From Bacillus fonticola (GTDB lineage: Bacteria > Bacillota > Bacilli > Bacillales > JC228): DNA of 64,000 nt. A program made the position numbers and the translations under genes. The DNA lies in NCBI RefSeq assembly GCF_012955605.1, contig NZ_CP052135.1, forward strand, positions 2,368,711 through 2,432,710, in the 5' to 3' direction. The notes beneath the pieces are model-generated. The model was not told the origin of the DNA. It did not search any database and saw only the letters and a list, made by a program, of their open reading frames with translations. This document shows, piece after piece, positions 18,271 through 26,958 of this stretch (position 1 is its first letter; each line of letters opens with the position of its first letter).

Positions 18271-19110
18271 TCATCTCTTCCTACCCAAACTTTCCACGAT
18301 CTCGTACGAGTCATTCCATTTCAAAGCGCGGTACACGTTATCATGATAAAAAACAAACCACGCATTGTTCTCTACTCCGTACGGAATCCATTTCTGCTTT
18401 TGTTCAATGGACGTCATCGGGTAGTCATCGTAAGCAAGCACCCAAAGCGGATTGCGGTGAGCGTGTGTTGGCATGATATCAGCCATATGTACAAGCGTCT
18501 CATTTCCTTCTTTCCCAACGATAATACTATGCCCGTCACTGTGGCCACCAGTGTGGATCATTCGGAACGATTCCCATTCGTACTCGCCAGTAAAAGGTAC
18601 TACTTGACCTTCAATAGCTTTCCAATTTTCTTCCCAATACGTGTTTTTTGAGCGAACGTTCGGTCGACGCATTTCGTTCCACTCAACAGCGGACGTCACA
18701 ATCGTCGCATTCGGAAATGTGGAAACAAGTTTACCATCTTCCCAACTCGTTAAGCCTAGAACATGATCAAAATGCATATGTGTCATCAACACAAGATCAA
18801 TGTCTTTACGAGTCAATCCTAGCTCATGTAGACCTTCATCAATCTCCGCTTCTTCCGTTACACCATAATTACGCATCTGCTTTTCAGTCAAGCGTCCGTT
18901 ACCAATTCCGCCTTCAATCAGCGCTGTTTTTCCTCCACCTTGAATCAAAATCGGATCAGACCGAAGTGGAATCTGATTCTTTTCATTGGGTGGATACAAC
19001 TTTGACCAAAGCGGATATGGCACCACACCAAACATCGCGCCACCGTCCATTTGCGTGAGTCCCCCGTTCAACCAAGTGAGCGTATACCTACCAAACTGAA
19101 GCTTTTCCAT
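18271..19110 (-). CDS. ytnP: YtnP, metallo-beta-lactamase-fold lactonase
   Basis: The 279-residue enzyme has the zinc motif THMHFDH (about residue 107-113) followed by [11 protein letters not shown] later His ([12 protein letters not shown]) and Asp ([10 protein letters not shown]) complete the di-zinc site. B. subtilis YtnP is reported as a lactonase that breaks acyl-homoserine-lactone-type and streptomycete signals. A role in quorum quenching is inferred from that. There is no signal peptide. The ATG at 19110 has GGGGAA 7 nt upstream. The neighbour trmB matches B. subtilis. Confidence 0.9.
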   Translation of the reverse strand: MEKLQFGRYTLTWLNGGLTQMDGGAMFGVVPYPLWSKLYPPNEKNQIPLRSDPILIQGGGKTALIEGGIGNGRLTEKQMRNYGVTEEAEIDEGLHELGLTRKDIDLVLMTHMHFDHVLGLTSWEDGKLVSTFPNATIVTSAVEWNEMRRPNVRSKNTYWEENWKAIEGQVVPFTGEYEWESFRMIHTGGHSDGHSIIVGKEGNETLVHMADIMPTHAHRNPLWVLAYDDYPMTSIEQKQKWIPYGVENNAWFVFYHDNVYRALKWNDSYEIVESLGRKR

Positions 19111-19190
19111 GGAAAAATTCCCCTTTCCCCTTTTTTAATATTATAACATGGAAGTGAAAGTGGCTATACTCCTGTAGATCCCTCTACCAA

Positions 19191-19222
19191 TAAAAAAGGA
19201 GCAACTCCGCGTAAGTTGCTCC
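19191..19222 (-). terminator. Terminator after trmB
   Basis: Minus strand: GGAGCAACT, loop, AGTTGCTCC, then TTTTTT. A 9-bp perfect stem. Confidence 0.88.
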
Positions 19223-19231
19223 GCAAAAAAA

Positions 19232-19888
19232 TTATTCATTTGCTTTATTGGGGAAATTAGCCACACACCGATAAATCGGCTGCCCCCTACTCGAAAATTT
19301 CTCTTCGTATTCTGTGCGAACATTCGGTATGTTGTCCTCTTCTTGGTGCAAATCGACTTGCACTTCTTCAAGCGTCATGCCATATTGTGAGAAGCTTACA
19401 AGGGAATACTCAAATAGTCCACGGTTGTCGGTTTTTAACTGAATTCTCCCGTTGCTCTTCATAATTTGTTCGTATTGAGCTAGAAACGTCCGAAACGTCA
19501 GTCTTCGCTTTTCGTGCCGAGTCTTGGGCCACGGGTCTGAGAAATTCAAGTACACGAAATCAATTTCGTCGTCCTGAAAAATATTAGTAAGGTGATTGGC
19601 ATCTGCTGCTGTAATACGGATGTTTGGTAATGGTTCTTCAACCAGCTTCTCTAATACGGAAACGAGCACACTTTCGTGAAGCTCGATACCGATAAAATTT
19701 ATATCTGGGTTCGCTTTTGCCATCCCGTGTATGAACTGACCTTTGCCTGTGCCTACTTCTACGTGTACAGGTTGTTCTACTTCAAACAAAGAACGCCACG
19801 TTCCCTTTTGGGCGACGGGGTCAATGACTACCCAATTTGTATGTGAATGTAAATACTCTTTTGCCCATGGTTTATGTCTAACACGCAT
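19232..19888 (-). CDS. trmB: tRNA (guanine-N7-)-methyltransferase TrmB
   Basis: TrmB makes m7G46 in the tRNA variable loop using SAM. The 218-residue Rossmann-fold enzyme shows the SAM loop VHVEVGTGKGQFIHGMA (about 42-58), acidic FIGIELHESV and the catalytic/tRNA block VYLNFSDPWPKTRHEKRRLT (about 115-134). The ATG at 19888 follows GAGGTG by 8 nt; the frame is open 12 codons further up, but without a site. Length matches B. subtilis TrmB (YtmQ). Confidence 0.95.
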   Translation of the reverse strand: MRVRHKPWAKEYLHSHTNWVVIDPVAQKGTWRSLFEVEQPVHVEVGTGKGQFIHGMAKANPDINFIGIELHESVLVSVLEKLVEEPLPNIRITAADANHLTNIFQDDEIDFVYLNFSDPWPKTRHEKRRLTFRTFLAQYEQIMKSNGRIQLKTDNRGLFEYSLVSFSQYGMTLEEVQVDLHQEEDNIPNVRTEYEEKFSSRGQPIYRCVANFPNKANE

Positions 19889-20108
19889 CGTTTTGACACC
19901 TCGTTCTTTTTCTTCGCTCCTCACAATACCATGTCGGAAAAAGCTTGTCCATACTCACAAAAGCGGAAAGCATCCTTGTATTACTCATTGCATGTGTGGG
20001 GATTGTTTACAGCCTGACGGATTATCCCGTATAACGAATTCGAGAGCAGATGGCATATATACAAGTAAAAAAGCGCCGTATATTTCGCAAACAAGTCGCA
20101 CGTGGAGC

Positions 20109-20152
20109 TACAGAAAACGACGCCCTTATAAAAGAGCGCCGTTTTCTGTATG
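20109..20152. other. Hairpin between trmB and ytzH
   Basis: ACAGAAAACG...CGCC, loop, GCGCCGTTTTCTGT: a 10-bp outer stem plus a GC-rich inner part. It lies upstream of both divergent genes, so it is not an ordinary terminator for them. It may be a remnant or a structured leader. Confidence 0.45.
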
Positions 20153-20212
20153 AGTAAAAGAGATCAAAACGAGCCACGCTAGTAGTAACCTGAGTCGAAA
20201 GGGGTTTACAGA

Positions 20213-20497
20213 ATGCCACTGCGTTATGAAGATCAGCTACACGTTCTGCAAGATTTACTTACGAATCATTCGACGGATTGTTGTGGTTCTATTTCCGAAT
20301 GCGAACAAATAGAGCGGCTTGCGAAATCTTTGCTCACAAATGGAAACGTTGAGCAAAATATCACGGCCGCTCTTCAAGAAATTTATACGTATAGTCAACA
20401 AGGTGCGCAAAGTGGCGGAGGGGTGAATACGCACATTTCCTCGCATCAACAACAGCTTCAACAGTGGGTAAACACGATTCAATATCCATTAGAATAG
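20213..20497 (+). CDS. ytzH: YtzH-like protein
   Basis: The 94-residue cytoplasmic protein is mostly helical, with a Cys-Cys pair near residue 23 (STDCCGSISECEQIERL) and Gln-rich C-terminal half. It matches YtzH by sequence and by being beside ytmP. Function is unknown. AAAGGGG lies 9 nt before the ATG. Its last 19 bases overlap, tail to tail, the 3' end of ytmP on the other strand. Confidence 0.85.
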   Translation: MPLRYEDQLHVLQDLLTNHSTDCCGSISECEQIERLAKSLLTNGNVEQNITAALQEIYTYSQQGAQSGGGVNTHISSHQQQLQQWVNTIQYPLE

Positions 20498-21276
20498 TTA
20501 ATAGTTTCCCATTTCATTAGCTGAGTCTTTAGTCTTTCATACTGTTCCTCGTCTCCACGCGAAGCATGCCAGCCAACCATCGCTAGGCCGTGGGCGAGGA
20601 CATACCATCGCATCCGTCTGGCCAAACCATCTGTTAACGTGATCCCATAGGCAAGAAGCCACTGATCCCAATCTTGTCTGGGTACATACGTATAAAGTAA
20701 CATCCCTACGTCGATAGCGGGATCACCGATTTGAGCGTTATCCCAATCAATTAAATACAGCATGTCATCGTCAGTGAGTAGCCAGTTGTTATGGTTCATA
20801 TCACCGTGACAAACACCATCATGGGAATAACGAATAGTTGGCTCAGTTTCCTGAAGTTCTTTTAAAATTCGCTTCACAAATATTTGCTTTGAAAGCTCGT
20901 TAGGTAAAGACTTTATGAGATTTTGAATGATTTGTTTTGGATCAATCGGCGTTTTTCCGAGACGGCGAAGCATCATCTGTAACGGATTTGACCGATGTAT
21001 TTTTTGCAAAAGTTTCGCGACCCGTTCACTGCTCATGTCTTTTGCTTTAAGTTCGCGTCCGCTCAGCCACTCTTGCGCTGAGATGACGTCCCCATTTTCC
21101 AAACGCTTCGTCCAAACAAGCTTCGGCACAATTCCTTCTGCTGAAAGAACCGCGAGAAACGGAGACGAGTTACGCTTCAGGAAAAGTTTTTGCTCTTCAG
21201 ATCTAGCAAAAAAGGCCTCGCCGGTTGCTCCACCAGCAGGGATAATTTCCCACTTTTGATCAAATAAATGTTCCAA
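20479..21276 (-). CDS. ytmP: YtmP, aminoglycoside-phosphotransferase/choline-kinase-fold protein
   Basis: The 265-residue small-molecule kinase fold has the catalytic loop CHGDMNHNNWLL (Asp and Asn) near residue 158 and the Mg-binding IDWDNAQIGDPAIDVG near 178. The N-terminal GGATGEAFFA is the ATP loop. Substrate is unknown: the fold covers antibiotics, choline, thiamine and fructosamine. The start is TTG at 21276 with AGGTG 7 nt upstream. It converges on ytzH with a 19-bp overlap. Confidence 0.87.
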   Translation of the reverse strand: MEHLFDQKWEIIPAGGATGEAFFARSEEQKLFLKRNSSPFLAVLSAEGIVPKLVWTKRLENGDVISAQEWLSGRELKAKDMSSERVAKLLQKIHRSNPLQMMLRRLGKTPIDPKQIIQNLIKSLPNELSKQIFVKRILKELQETEPTIRYSHDGVCHGDMNHNNWLLTDDDMLYLIDWDNAQIGDPAIDVGMLLYTYVPRQDWDQWLLAYGITLTDGLARRMRWYVLAHGLAMVGWHASRGDEEQYERLKTQLMKWETINYSNGY

Positions 21277-21315
21277 TGGAGTTCACCTACAGTTAGGATC
21301 TGGACAACCTTGTTT

Positions 21316-21432
21316 AAGGATGAAAGACTAAAAGCGCAACGTCCTAATAAGGGAACCGCGGCTAACTTCGCGACGTCCATGTCGCGAAGTCGATTCACTC
21401 GCGTCCTGCGAGTGAACGCCTTTCTGATCCTT
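21316..21432. repeat. Intergenic multi-hairpin element with GTCC loops
   Basis: AAGGAT (21316-21321) pairs with ATCCTT (21427-21432). Inside, AAAG/CTTT and GCG/CGC continue the outer stem. Two perfect hairpins lie within: ACTTCGCGAC-GTCCAT-GTCGCGAAGT (21365-21390) and TTCACTCGC-GTCCT-GCGAGTGAA (21394-21416). It is a divergent member of the hairpin family at 18064-18106 and 37132-37146. It sits between ytmP and the NERD gene. Confidence 0.75.
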
Positions 21433-21572
21433 CGTGCGGACCTAAAAAACGACAAAAAGGTCATGAGGTTGCCCCATAACCCCTAACATTTCGTATCAAG
21501 TTCTTAACTTGTTTGATTGTATCTTTCGGAGCTTGTTCCGTCAAGTATTCAGAGTGTAGTTTACACACCTAT

Positions 21573-22514
21573 CTATTCACCATCAAAACGATTTTCGACA
21601 GGATTTGACCTTATTACACTAACCGTTTGACAGTGTTCCACGAGTACCTTGGCAATTCGAAGTTGCTCAGATTTAAATGATGTCCGCTCGTTCCTCATCT
21701 GATGAAACCATTTTGCATACGTTCGCTTGTCGACCATTTCAACACCATACACCGCTTGAGGAATATCGATATAGCCGTTACGACATAAAACGATTTGATG
21801 CAAGGGCAACTTGACAGCACGCTCCTTCATCATTTTAGATACGATCGTCCCGGTCCTTCTCGCAGAAAGAAGCGGGTTTAGTATCTTCTTTTCATCGTCT
21901 CGATAACGCTTGACCCAAAAGTTATCACTTCCGCCAACCCATACGGCATCGTCCTCTCCCTCAATAACGGTTACGACCCATACACCAGTAGGAGTAACCA
22001 AAATAATCTCAGCTTCTGTAGCGGCTTTTCCGTTCAACAAAAATATCGGGTGATATAACGTTAACATAGTGTCTGGAAACCTTTGCAACAAATATCGCAG
22101 TATGGGGTCGTATTGGAATTTAGGATCAAGATCGGATTGATCAGTCAATGTGGAGCTTGCCCACTTCAATTGGACAAGGAACAACTGATCTAAAAACTGC
22201 TGCTTAAGTTCCTCTTCTGATGTGACTAAGTCGTAGCGGATGGGAAGTGTCGCTCGTTCCTCCTCATCACGATCGGAAAGGGTCCACTCTTCTTCATCAC
22301 TACGTTTGCCAAAAAGGGCCTTCATTTTAGAAAATAAAGGTGGAGACGATTCTTCTCCTTCGAACTCCTGAGGCAACTCGTAATCATTACGTGTCCAAGC
22401 CCTATATATGTGGTCCCATTGTGATCGTTTTAAGCGATAAAAATGGGAAGGATAATGATACATATTCCACTCATATCGTGAAGTGTAATCTTGAAGCTTC
22501 ACCAGTTGAGCCAT
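21573..22514 (-). CDS. NERD-domain-like protein
   Basis: The 313-residue cytoplasmic protein has a polar N-terminal third. Around residues 165-215 comes a segment typical of NERD (nuclease-related) domains: TEAEIILVTPTGVWVVTVIEG followed by FWVKRYRDDEKKILNPL. The HQIVLCRNGYID block fits the later strand. NERD resembles restriction-endonuclease folds, but activity here is unproven; the usual acidic/Lys pair is only partly apparent. It starts at the ATG at 22514 after GAGGAGG. It is single and has no obvious partner. Confidence 0.65.
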   Translation of the reverse strand: MAQLVKLQDYTSRYEWNMYHYPSHFYRLKRSQWDHIYRAWTRNDYELPQEFEGEESSPPLFSKMKALFGKRSDEEEWTLSDRDEEERATLPIRYDLVTSEEELKQQFLDQLFLVQLKWASSTLTDQSDLDPKFQYDPILRYLLQRFPDTMLTLYHPIFLLNGKAATEAEIILVTPTGVWVVTVIEGEDDAVWVGGSDNFWVKRYRDDEKKILNPLLSARRTGTIVSKMMKERAVKLPLHQIVLCRNGYIDIPQAVYGVEMVDKRTYAKWFHQMRNERTSFKSEQLRIAKVLVEHCQTVSVIRSNPVENRFDGE

Positions 22515-22705
22515 GTTGATTCCTCCTCGAAAGCTAACCGTTCCATTGACCTCTCTTCATTTTAGCACGAAGGGGATCCACTAGGGATACTTAAAAACGA
22601 AGCGGAAAGTTGCTTGAATTCCGACAAGCATGGTAGGCTAAATAAAACGTGCATGAGTCTTACTCACTATCCTCGCATGAAAAGATAACGGAAGGAAGAA
22701 CGCGA

Positions 22706-23635
22706 ATGAAAGTAGTCACAAATATTGCAGAACTTATTGGCGACACTCCTCTTGTAAAACTCAATCGATTGAACCCGGAAAACGGGGCTGATATTTATTT
22801 GAAATTGGAATTTTATAATCCAAGTAAAAGTGTAAAAGACCGCGCTGCCTTTTCTATGATTGTCGAAGCAGAAAAACAAGGATTCATCAAACCGGGTGCT
22901 ACGATTATCGAGCCAACTAGTGGTAACACAGGAATCGGACTTGCGATGAATGCTGCTGCTAGAGGCTATAAAGCTATTCTTGTCATGCCTGATACGATGA
23001 CCAAGGAAAGAATTAACCTGTTAAAGGCTTACGGAGCAGAAGTTGTATTGACTCCAGGAGACGACAAAATGCCTGGTGCCATCAAAAAAGCGAAAGAACT
23101 CGTCCAAGAGACACCGAACTCGTTCATGCCTATGCAATTTGAAAATGATGCCAATCCTGAAGCTCATCGAAAATCCACTGCACTTGAAATTCAACAAGCA
23201 GTAAAACAGATTGGCAAACCACTTGGTGCTTTCGTCGCGACCGCTGGAACTGGTGGTACGATTACTGGGACTGGCGAAGTGTTAAAAGAGGTGTACCCAA
23301 ATGTACAGGTCCATGTAGTTGAACCAGCTGGCTCACCCGTATTATCAGGAGGAAAGCCTGGAAAACACAAACTTGTCGGGACATCGCCTGGTTTTATCCC
23401 GTCCATCTTGAATCAAACTGTATATGAAAAAATACACCAAATCAAAGATGAAGAAGCGTACGATATGACAAGAAAATTGGCCAGTCAAGAGGGGATCCTC
23501 GTTGGTCCTTCAAGCGGGGCAGCTTGCTATGCAGCCATTGAAGTAGCCAAAACGCTACCCGCTGATGAAATTGTCATCTGTATAGCATGTGATACAGGGG
23601 AACGCTACCTGTCCAGTGATTTGTTTCAGTTTTAA
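22706..23635 (+). CDS. cysK: Cysteine synthase (O-acetylserine sulfhydrylase)
   Basis: This PLP enzyme makes cysteine from O-acetylserine and sulfide. The 309-residue product has the PLP-lysine block NPSKSVKDRAAF (about residue 42), the substrate loop EPTSGNTGIGLA and the phosphate loop TAGTGGTITGTG. The C-terminal VGPSSGAACYAA serine contacts the PLP ring. AAGGAAG is upstream of the ATG at 22706. In this neighbourhood B. subtilis has the cysK paralogue ytkP, which this most likely equals. There is no cym or met regulator nearby. Confidence 0.92.
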   Translation: MKVVTNIAELIGDTPLVKLNRLNPENGADIYLKLEFYNPSKSVKDRAAFSMIVEAEKQGFIKPGATIIEPTSGNTGIGLAMNAAARGYKAILVMPDTMTKERINLLKAYGAEVVLTPGDDKMPGAIKKAKELVQETPNSFMPMQFENDANPEAHRKSTALEIQQAVKQIGKPLGAFVATAGTGGTITGTGEVLKEVYPNVQVHVVEPAGSPVLSGGKPGKHKLVGTSPGFIPSILNQTVYEKIHQIKDEEAYDMTRKLASQEGILVGPSSGAACYAAIEVAKTLPADEIVICIACDTGERYLSSDLFQF

Positions 23636-23685
23636 CTTTACCAGCTAATGCTCTCCTTAAGAGTCCGTCTACACGTTCATAAATA

Positions 23686-23728
23686 TCCTAGCTACCTACC
23701 ATTAACGGGAAGGTAGCTTTTTTTTACT
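23686..23728 (+). terminator. Terminator of cysK
   Basis: AGCTACCT, loop, AGGTAGCT, then eight T. Strong. Confidence 0.9.
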
Positions 23729-24011
23729 CAAGTATGAAGTTGACGTCCAAAATGGTTTCGAACAGGTATATCCAACTGAAAGAAATCATATGTCCGCTGC
23801 AGGGAAACATACGTGTATTCGAATTACGCTAGACAGAACCGAATGGGAGCAATCAATTCAAGCAGATATTTTAAAAGTACTTTGCAATGGAGAATCTATT
23901 GAATTCTCCTTGGATCAGGTCCATATATTCACTACAAAAATTGGAATTATGCCAGTGTATTTATCAGGGAAGATTATTCACTGTAAAGCCATTATAGGAG
24001 GGAACTTTTCT
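23729..24011 (+). other. Open stretch upstream of the first DUF3231 gene
   Basis: The frame of the following gene is open for a further 74 codons, from an ATG at 23790. That ATG has no ribosome site, while AGGAGGGAAC lies before 24012. A hairpin GGAGAAT/ATTCTCC is at about 23889-23909. I treat this as leader DNA, possibly with the promoter. A remnant of another gene cannot be excluded. Confidence 0.4.
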
Positions 24012-25016
24012 ATGCCGAAGACCCCAGCGATCACTTCAACTGAACTTGGTACGTTATGGATGACTTATCAACAAAAAACACTCTCTTTACGCATGCTAGA
24101 ATATTTTATAGAGAAATCTGATGACCGAAAAGCAAAAGCAATCATGTCAGATCTGCACACTGAAATCAACCCATACGTTGAAAAAATAACGAAAGTATTC
24201 CAAAGGGAAGGAGCAGTCATTCCAGTAGGGTATACTACTCAAGATGTTCACCTAAATGCGCCTAAGCTATATGACAACTATTTTGATATCATGTTCATTC
24301 GCATCATGAATCAGATTAGTATGGGGATGCATACGTTGCATTTAAGTATGGTCGTACGCGAAGACATAATTATGATCTATAAAGACCTAACAGCCATTAA
24401 GCAAAAATACTACCTTGCTTGCACACACTATTTAATTGAAAAAGGTGTCCTTGCTCGAGCACCTTATGTATCTATGCCGCAAGAGGTTTCTTTCGCTAAG
24501 GATAAGAACTATCTTAGCGGATTTAACCTTTTAAGTGAAAAGCGGTCGTTAAATACAGTAGAAGTAGCCTATCTTCACCATGCTATTGAAACGAACAGTG
24601 TTGGTTTACAACTAATGACTGGATTTGCTCAATGCGCTAAGGAACCTGAGGTGAAAAAGTATTTTGTGAAAGGAAAGGAGCTCGCGAAAAAGATCGTTCA
24701 TGACATGGATGAAATACTTATTCAGAGTGACGTTCAGCTATCTGCTTCTGCTTCAGGGAGTGCCACGACATCCACGATTGCTCCTTTCTCAGACAAATTG
24801 ATGATGTATGTTACAAATCTGTTATGCAGCTTTTCTTTAGGTGGCAACGCTGTAGGAACCGCATTTAGCTTGCGTAGTGATTTGCCATTAAAAATAGGGG
24901 TCATGACAAAAGATATTTTTGGACTTGCTCATGAAGGGGCAAAATTAATGGTGAAGAACGGCTGGTTAGAGGAACCGCCGCAAATGGAGGATCGGAACAA
25001 ACTAATTCAAGGATAG
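24012..25016 (+). CDS. DUF3231 family protein, copy 1
   Basis: The 334-residue product is made of two repeated helical halves, each beginning with a segment like TELGTLWMTYQQKTLSLRMLEYF and VEVAYLHHAIETNSVGLQLMTGF. This is typical of DUF3231 proteins of spore formers, which resemble ferritin-like helical bundles. Function is unknown. The start at 24012 follows AGGAGGG. The next gene, 31 nt downstream, is a paralogue of exactly the same length with the same C-terminal block (NGW(L/M)EEPP(Q/R)M). They form a two-gene transcription unit. Confidence 0.82.
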   Translation: MPKTPAITSTELGTLWMTYQQKTLSLRMLEYFIEKSDDRKAKAIMSDLHTEINPYVEKITKVFQREGAVIPVGYTTQDVHLNAPKLYDNYFDIMFIRIMNQISMGMHTLHLSMVVREDIIMIYKDLTAIKQKYYLACTHYLIEKGVLARAPYVSMPQEVSFAKDKNYLSGFNLLSEKRSLNTVEVAYLHHAIETNSVGLQLMTGFAQCAKEPEVKKYFVKGKELAKKIVHDMDEILIQSDVQLSASASGSATTSTIAPFSDKLMMYVTNLLCSFSLGGNAVGTAFSLRSDLPLKIGVMTKDIFGLAHEGAKLMVKNGWLEEPPQMEDRNKLIQG

Positions 25017-25047
25017 AACTGCTTCACAATTGGGGGTATTCGTCACT

Positions 25048-26052
25048 ATGGAAAATCAACATCAAGCCAAATTGTCCTCCTCAGAACTTTCCCAGCTGTG
25101 GGTCGGCTACACACAAGACACTCTGACCGTTTGTACAATGAAATATTTCCTGCAAATAGTTGAGGACCCTGACATTCGTCCTATTATTGAACAAGCTTTG
25201 GCGCTATCAGAGACGCATGTCCAAAAGCTTACGGCGCTATTTCAATTAGACAAGCGCCCTGTTCCGATTGGTTTTACAGAACAAGACGTAAATGTGATGG
25301 CACCTAGGTTATACTCTGATCCCTTTTTGTTGGACAATGTGAAACAGACGACTCAGTTGGGCATGCAAATGTACTCACAAGCGATAGCTTTATGCGCCCG
25401 TCACGATGTTCGGCAGTACTTTTCTGACTGTCTGCAGGAATCTCTGCAATTATATAACTGGACAATAGATACATTACTATCAAAAGGACTGTTTGTCAGA
25501 TCACCCTACATTGACACACCTAACCAAGTTGATTTTGTCACCAAGCAGCATTTTATGTCTGGCTGGGTAGGCAAGCAGAGACCATTGCTGTCATTAGAAA
25601 TTGCCAACTTGTATGCAAATTTACAACGGAACGCGTTAGGAACCAGGCTGTTAACTGGTTTTAGCCAAGTAGTTAGGTCTAAGAAAATTCAGGAATATAT
25701 GATAAGAGGGAAAGAGATCTCTTCAAAGCACCTACAGGTATTTTCAAAAATTTTGCAAGAAAATGACCTTCCTGCTTCGATCCCCTGGGATGAAGGAGTT
25801 ACAGACTCTACTGTCCCTCCTTTCTCAGATAAGCTCATGCTGTTTCAAGTCACGTCTATGAATGCTTTAGGTGTTGCGTATTACGGCACCGCTGTTTCGA
25901 CTACATTCAGGCGTGATTTACTAGTGGATTACACACGGTTGATTGCTGAGATTGGCAAGTACGCAGAAGATGGAGCCAATTTATTAATCGAGAACGGCTG
26001 GATGGAGGAGCCTCCGCGGATGATTGATCATGATGGGTTAGCTAAAAGGTAA
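25048..26052 (+). CDS. DUF3231 family protein, copy 2
   Basis: 334 residues, a tandem paralogue of the gene before it with the same two-half plan: SSELSQLWVGYTQDTLTVCTM at the start, LEIANLYANLQRNALGTRLL in the middle and VPPFSDKLMLFQ near the end, matching IAPFSDKLMMYV in copy 1. The copies have diverged a lot, so the duplication is old. The ATG at 25048 has GGGGGT upstream; a TTG six codons earlier is in frame. A two-way terminator follows. Function is unknown. Confidence 0.82.
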   Translation: MENQHQAKLSSSELSQLWVGYTQDTLTVCTMKYFLQIVEDPDIRPIIEQALALSETHVQKLTALFQLDKRPVPIGFTEQDVNVMAPRLYSDPFLLDNVKQTTQLGMQMYSQAIALCARHDVRQYFSDCLQESLQLYNWTIDTLLSKGLFVRSPYIDTPNQVDFVTKQHFMSGWVGKQRPLLSLEIANLYANLQRNALGTRLLTGFSQVVRSKKIQEYMIRGKEISSKHLQVFSKILQENDLPASIPWDEGVTDSTVPPFSDKLMLFQVTSMNALGVAYYGTAVSTTFRRDLLVDYTRLIAEIGKYAEDGANLLIENGWMEEPPRMIDHDGLAKR

Positions 26053-26082
26053 AAGCAGCGCCCGATCGAGCGCTGCTTTTGT
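26051..26082. terminator. Terminator shared by DUF3231 copy 2 and dat
   Basis: AAAAGCAGCGC, loop CCGATCGA, GCGCTGCTTTT. The stem is perfect and works in both directions between converging genes. Confidence 0.88.
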
Positions 26083-26943
26083 CTATAATAACTTTACTTC
26101 CTTCGTTTGTACCTCAATATCCTCTTCAAATGCCTTCTGCAACTGACGAGCAACTGGTCCCACTGTCCCATTACTAACAGATGTACCATTAATAGAGATG
26201 ACAGGCATAACCTCTACAGTCGTTCCTGTAAAAAACACCTCATCAGCTGATTCATATTCGGATAGCGTACACTCCCGCTCCTGAACCTCGATTCCATTCT
26301 CTTTACAAAGTGCTAAAACTCTCATCCGCGTAATGCCATTTAAAATGAGATTGTTTGCTGGGTGTGTGTATACAGTCCCGTCTTTAACCATCATGACGTT
26401 CGAGTGACTCCCTTCCGTCACGACCTCCGCACGATGTTGAATGGCTTCAAAGGCACCCGCCTCTACCGCTTTTTGATTAGCCATTACGTTCCCTAACAAG
26501 TTCAAACTTTTAATATCACAACGCAACCAGCGAATGTCCTCGCAAGTGATCGCTGACACACCTTTTTCCATTGCCTCAACCGGGCGCGGTGCCTCTTTTG
26601 TTGTAATCATGAGCGAAGCCTTTACTTCAGGGTCTGGAAACGGATGCTTTCTCGCGGCTACTCCTCTAGATACTTGAAAATAAATTGTGCCGTCATGAAC
26701 CGCATTACGACGAATTCCTTCGTGCAAAAGCTGAAGAAGCTCTTCGCGCGTTACCGGTAGCTTAATCCCGATTTCCCGAGCGCTTCTTTCAAATCGATCT
26801 AAGTGTCCGTCTCGTTCGTAAAAAACACCTCCGTACACACGGATCACTTCATAAATACCATCACCAAATACGTGGGCACGATCTTCAATATCGACAGTGG
26901 CAGAATCGCGGTCGGTCCATTGTCCGTTTACATAAACGTCCAT
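26083..26943 (-). CDS. dat: D-amino acid aminotransferase
   Basis: This fold-type IV PLP transaminase interconverts D-alanine and D-glutamate via 2-oxo acids, supplying D-Glu for peptidoglycan. The 286-residue product starts MDVYVNGQWTDRDSATVDIEDRAHVFGDGIYEV, the standard opening. The PLP lysine is in CDIKSLNLLGNVMA (about residue 145). TEGSHSNVMMV and FFTGTTVEVMPV are the cofactor-phosphate contacts. It lies 15 nt downstream of pepV and is probably in one transcript with it. B. subtilis dat has the same neighbour. Confidence 0.94.
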   Translation of the reverse strand: MDVYVNGQWTDRDSATVDIEDRAHVFGDGIYEVIRVYGGVFYERDGHLDRFERSAREIGIKLPVTREELLQLLHEGIRRNAVHDGTIYFQVSRGVAARKHPFPDPEVKASLMITTKEAPRPVEAMEKGVSAITCEDIRWLRCDIKSLNLLGNVMANQKAVEAGAFEAIQHRAEVVTEGSHSNVMMVKDGTVYTHPANNLILNGITRMRVLALCKENGIEVQERECTLSEYESADEVFFTGTTVEVMPVISINGTSVSNGTVGPVARQLQKAFEEDIEVQTKEVKLL

Positions 26944-26958
26944 GTTTATCTCCTCCCT

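Noticed and set aside
20109-20152. Terminator between trmB and ytzH
   Set aside because: Both flanking genes point away from it, so it ends neither; kept only as an unexplained hairpin.
23790-24011. N-terminal extension of DUF3231 copy 1
   Set aside because: A strong AGGAGGG site precedes the internal ATG, and the family normally begins there. The extension has no ribosome site.
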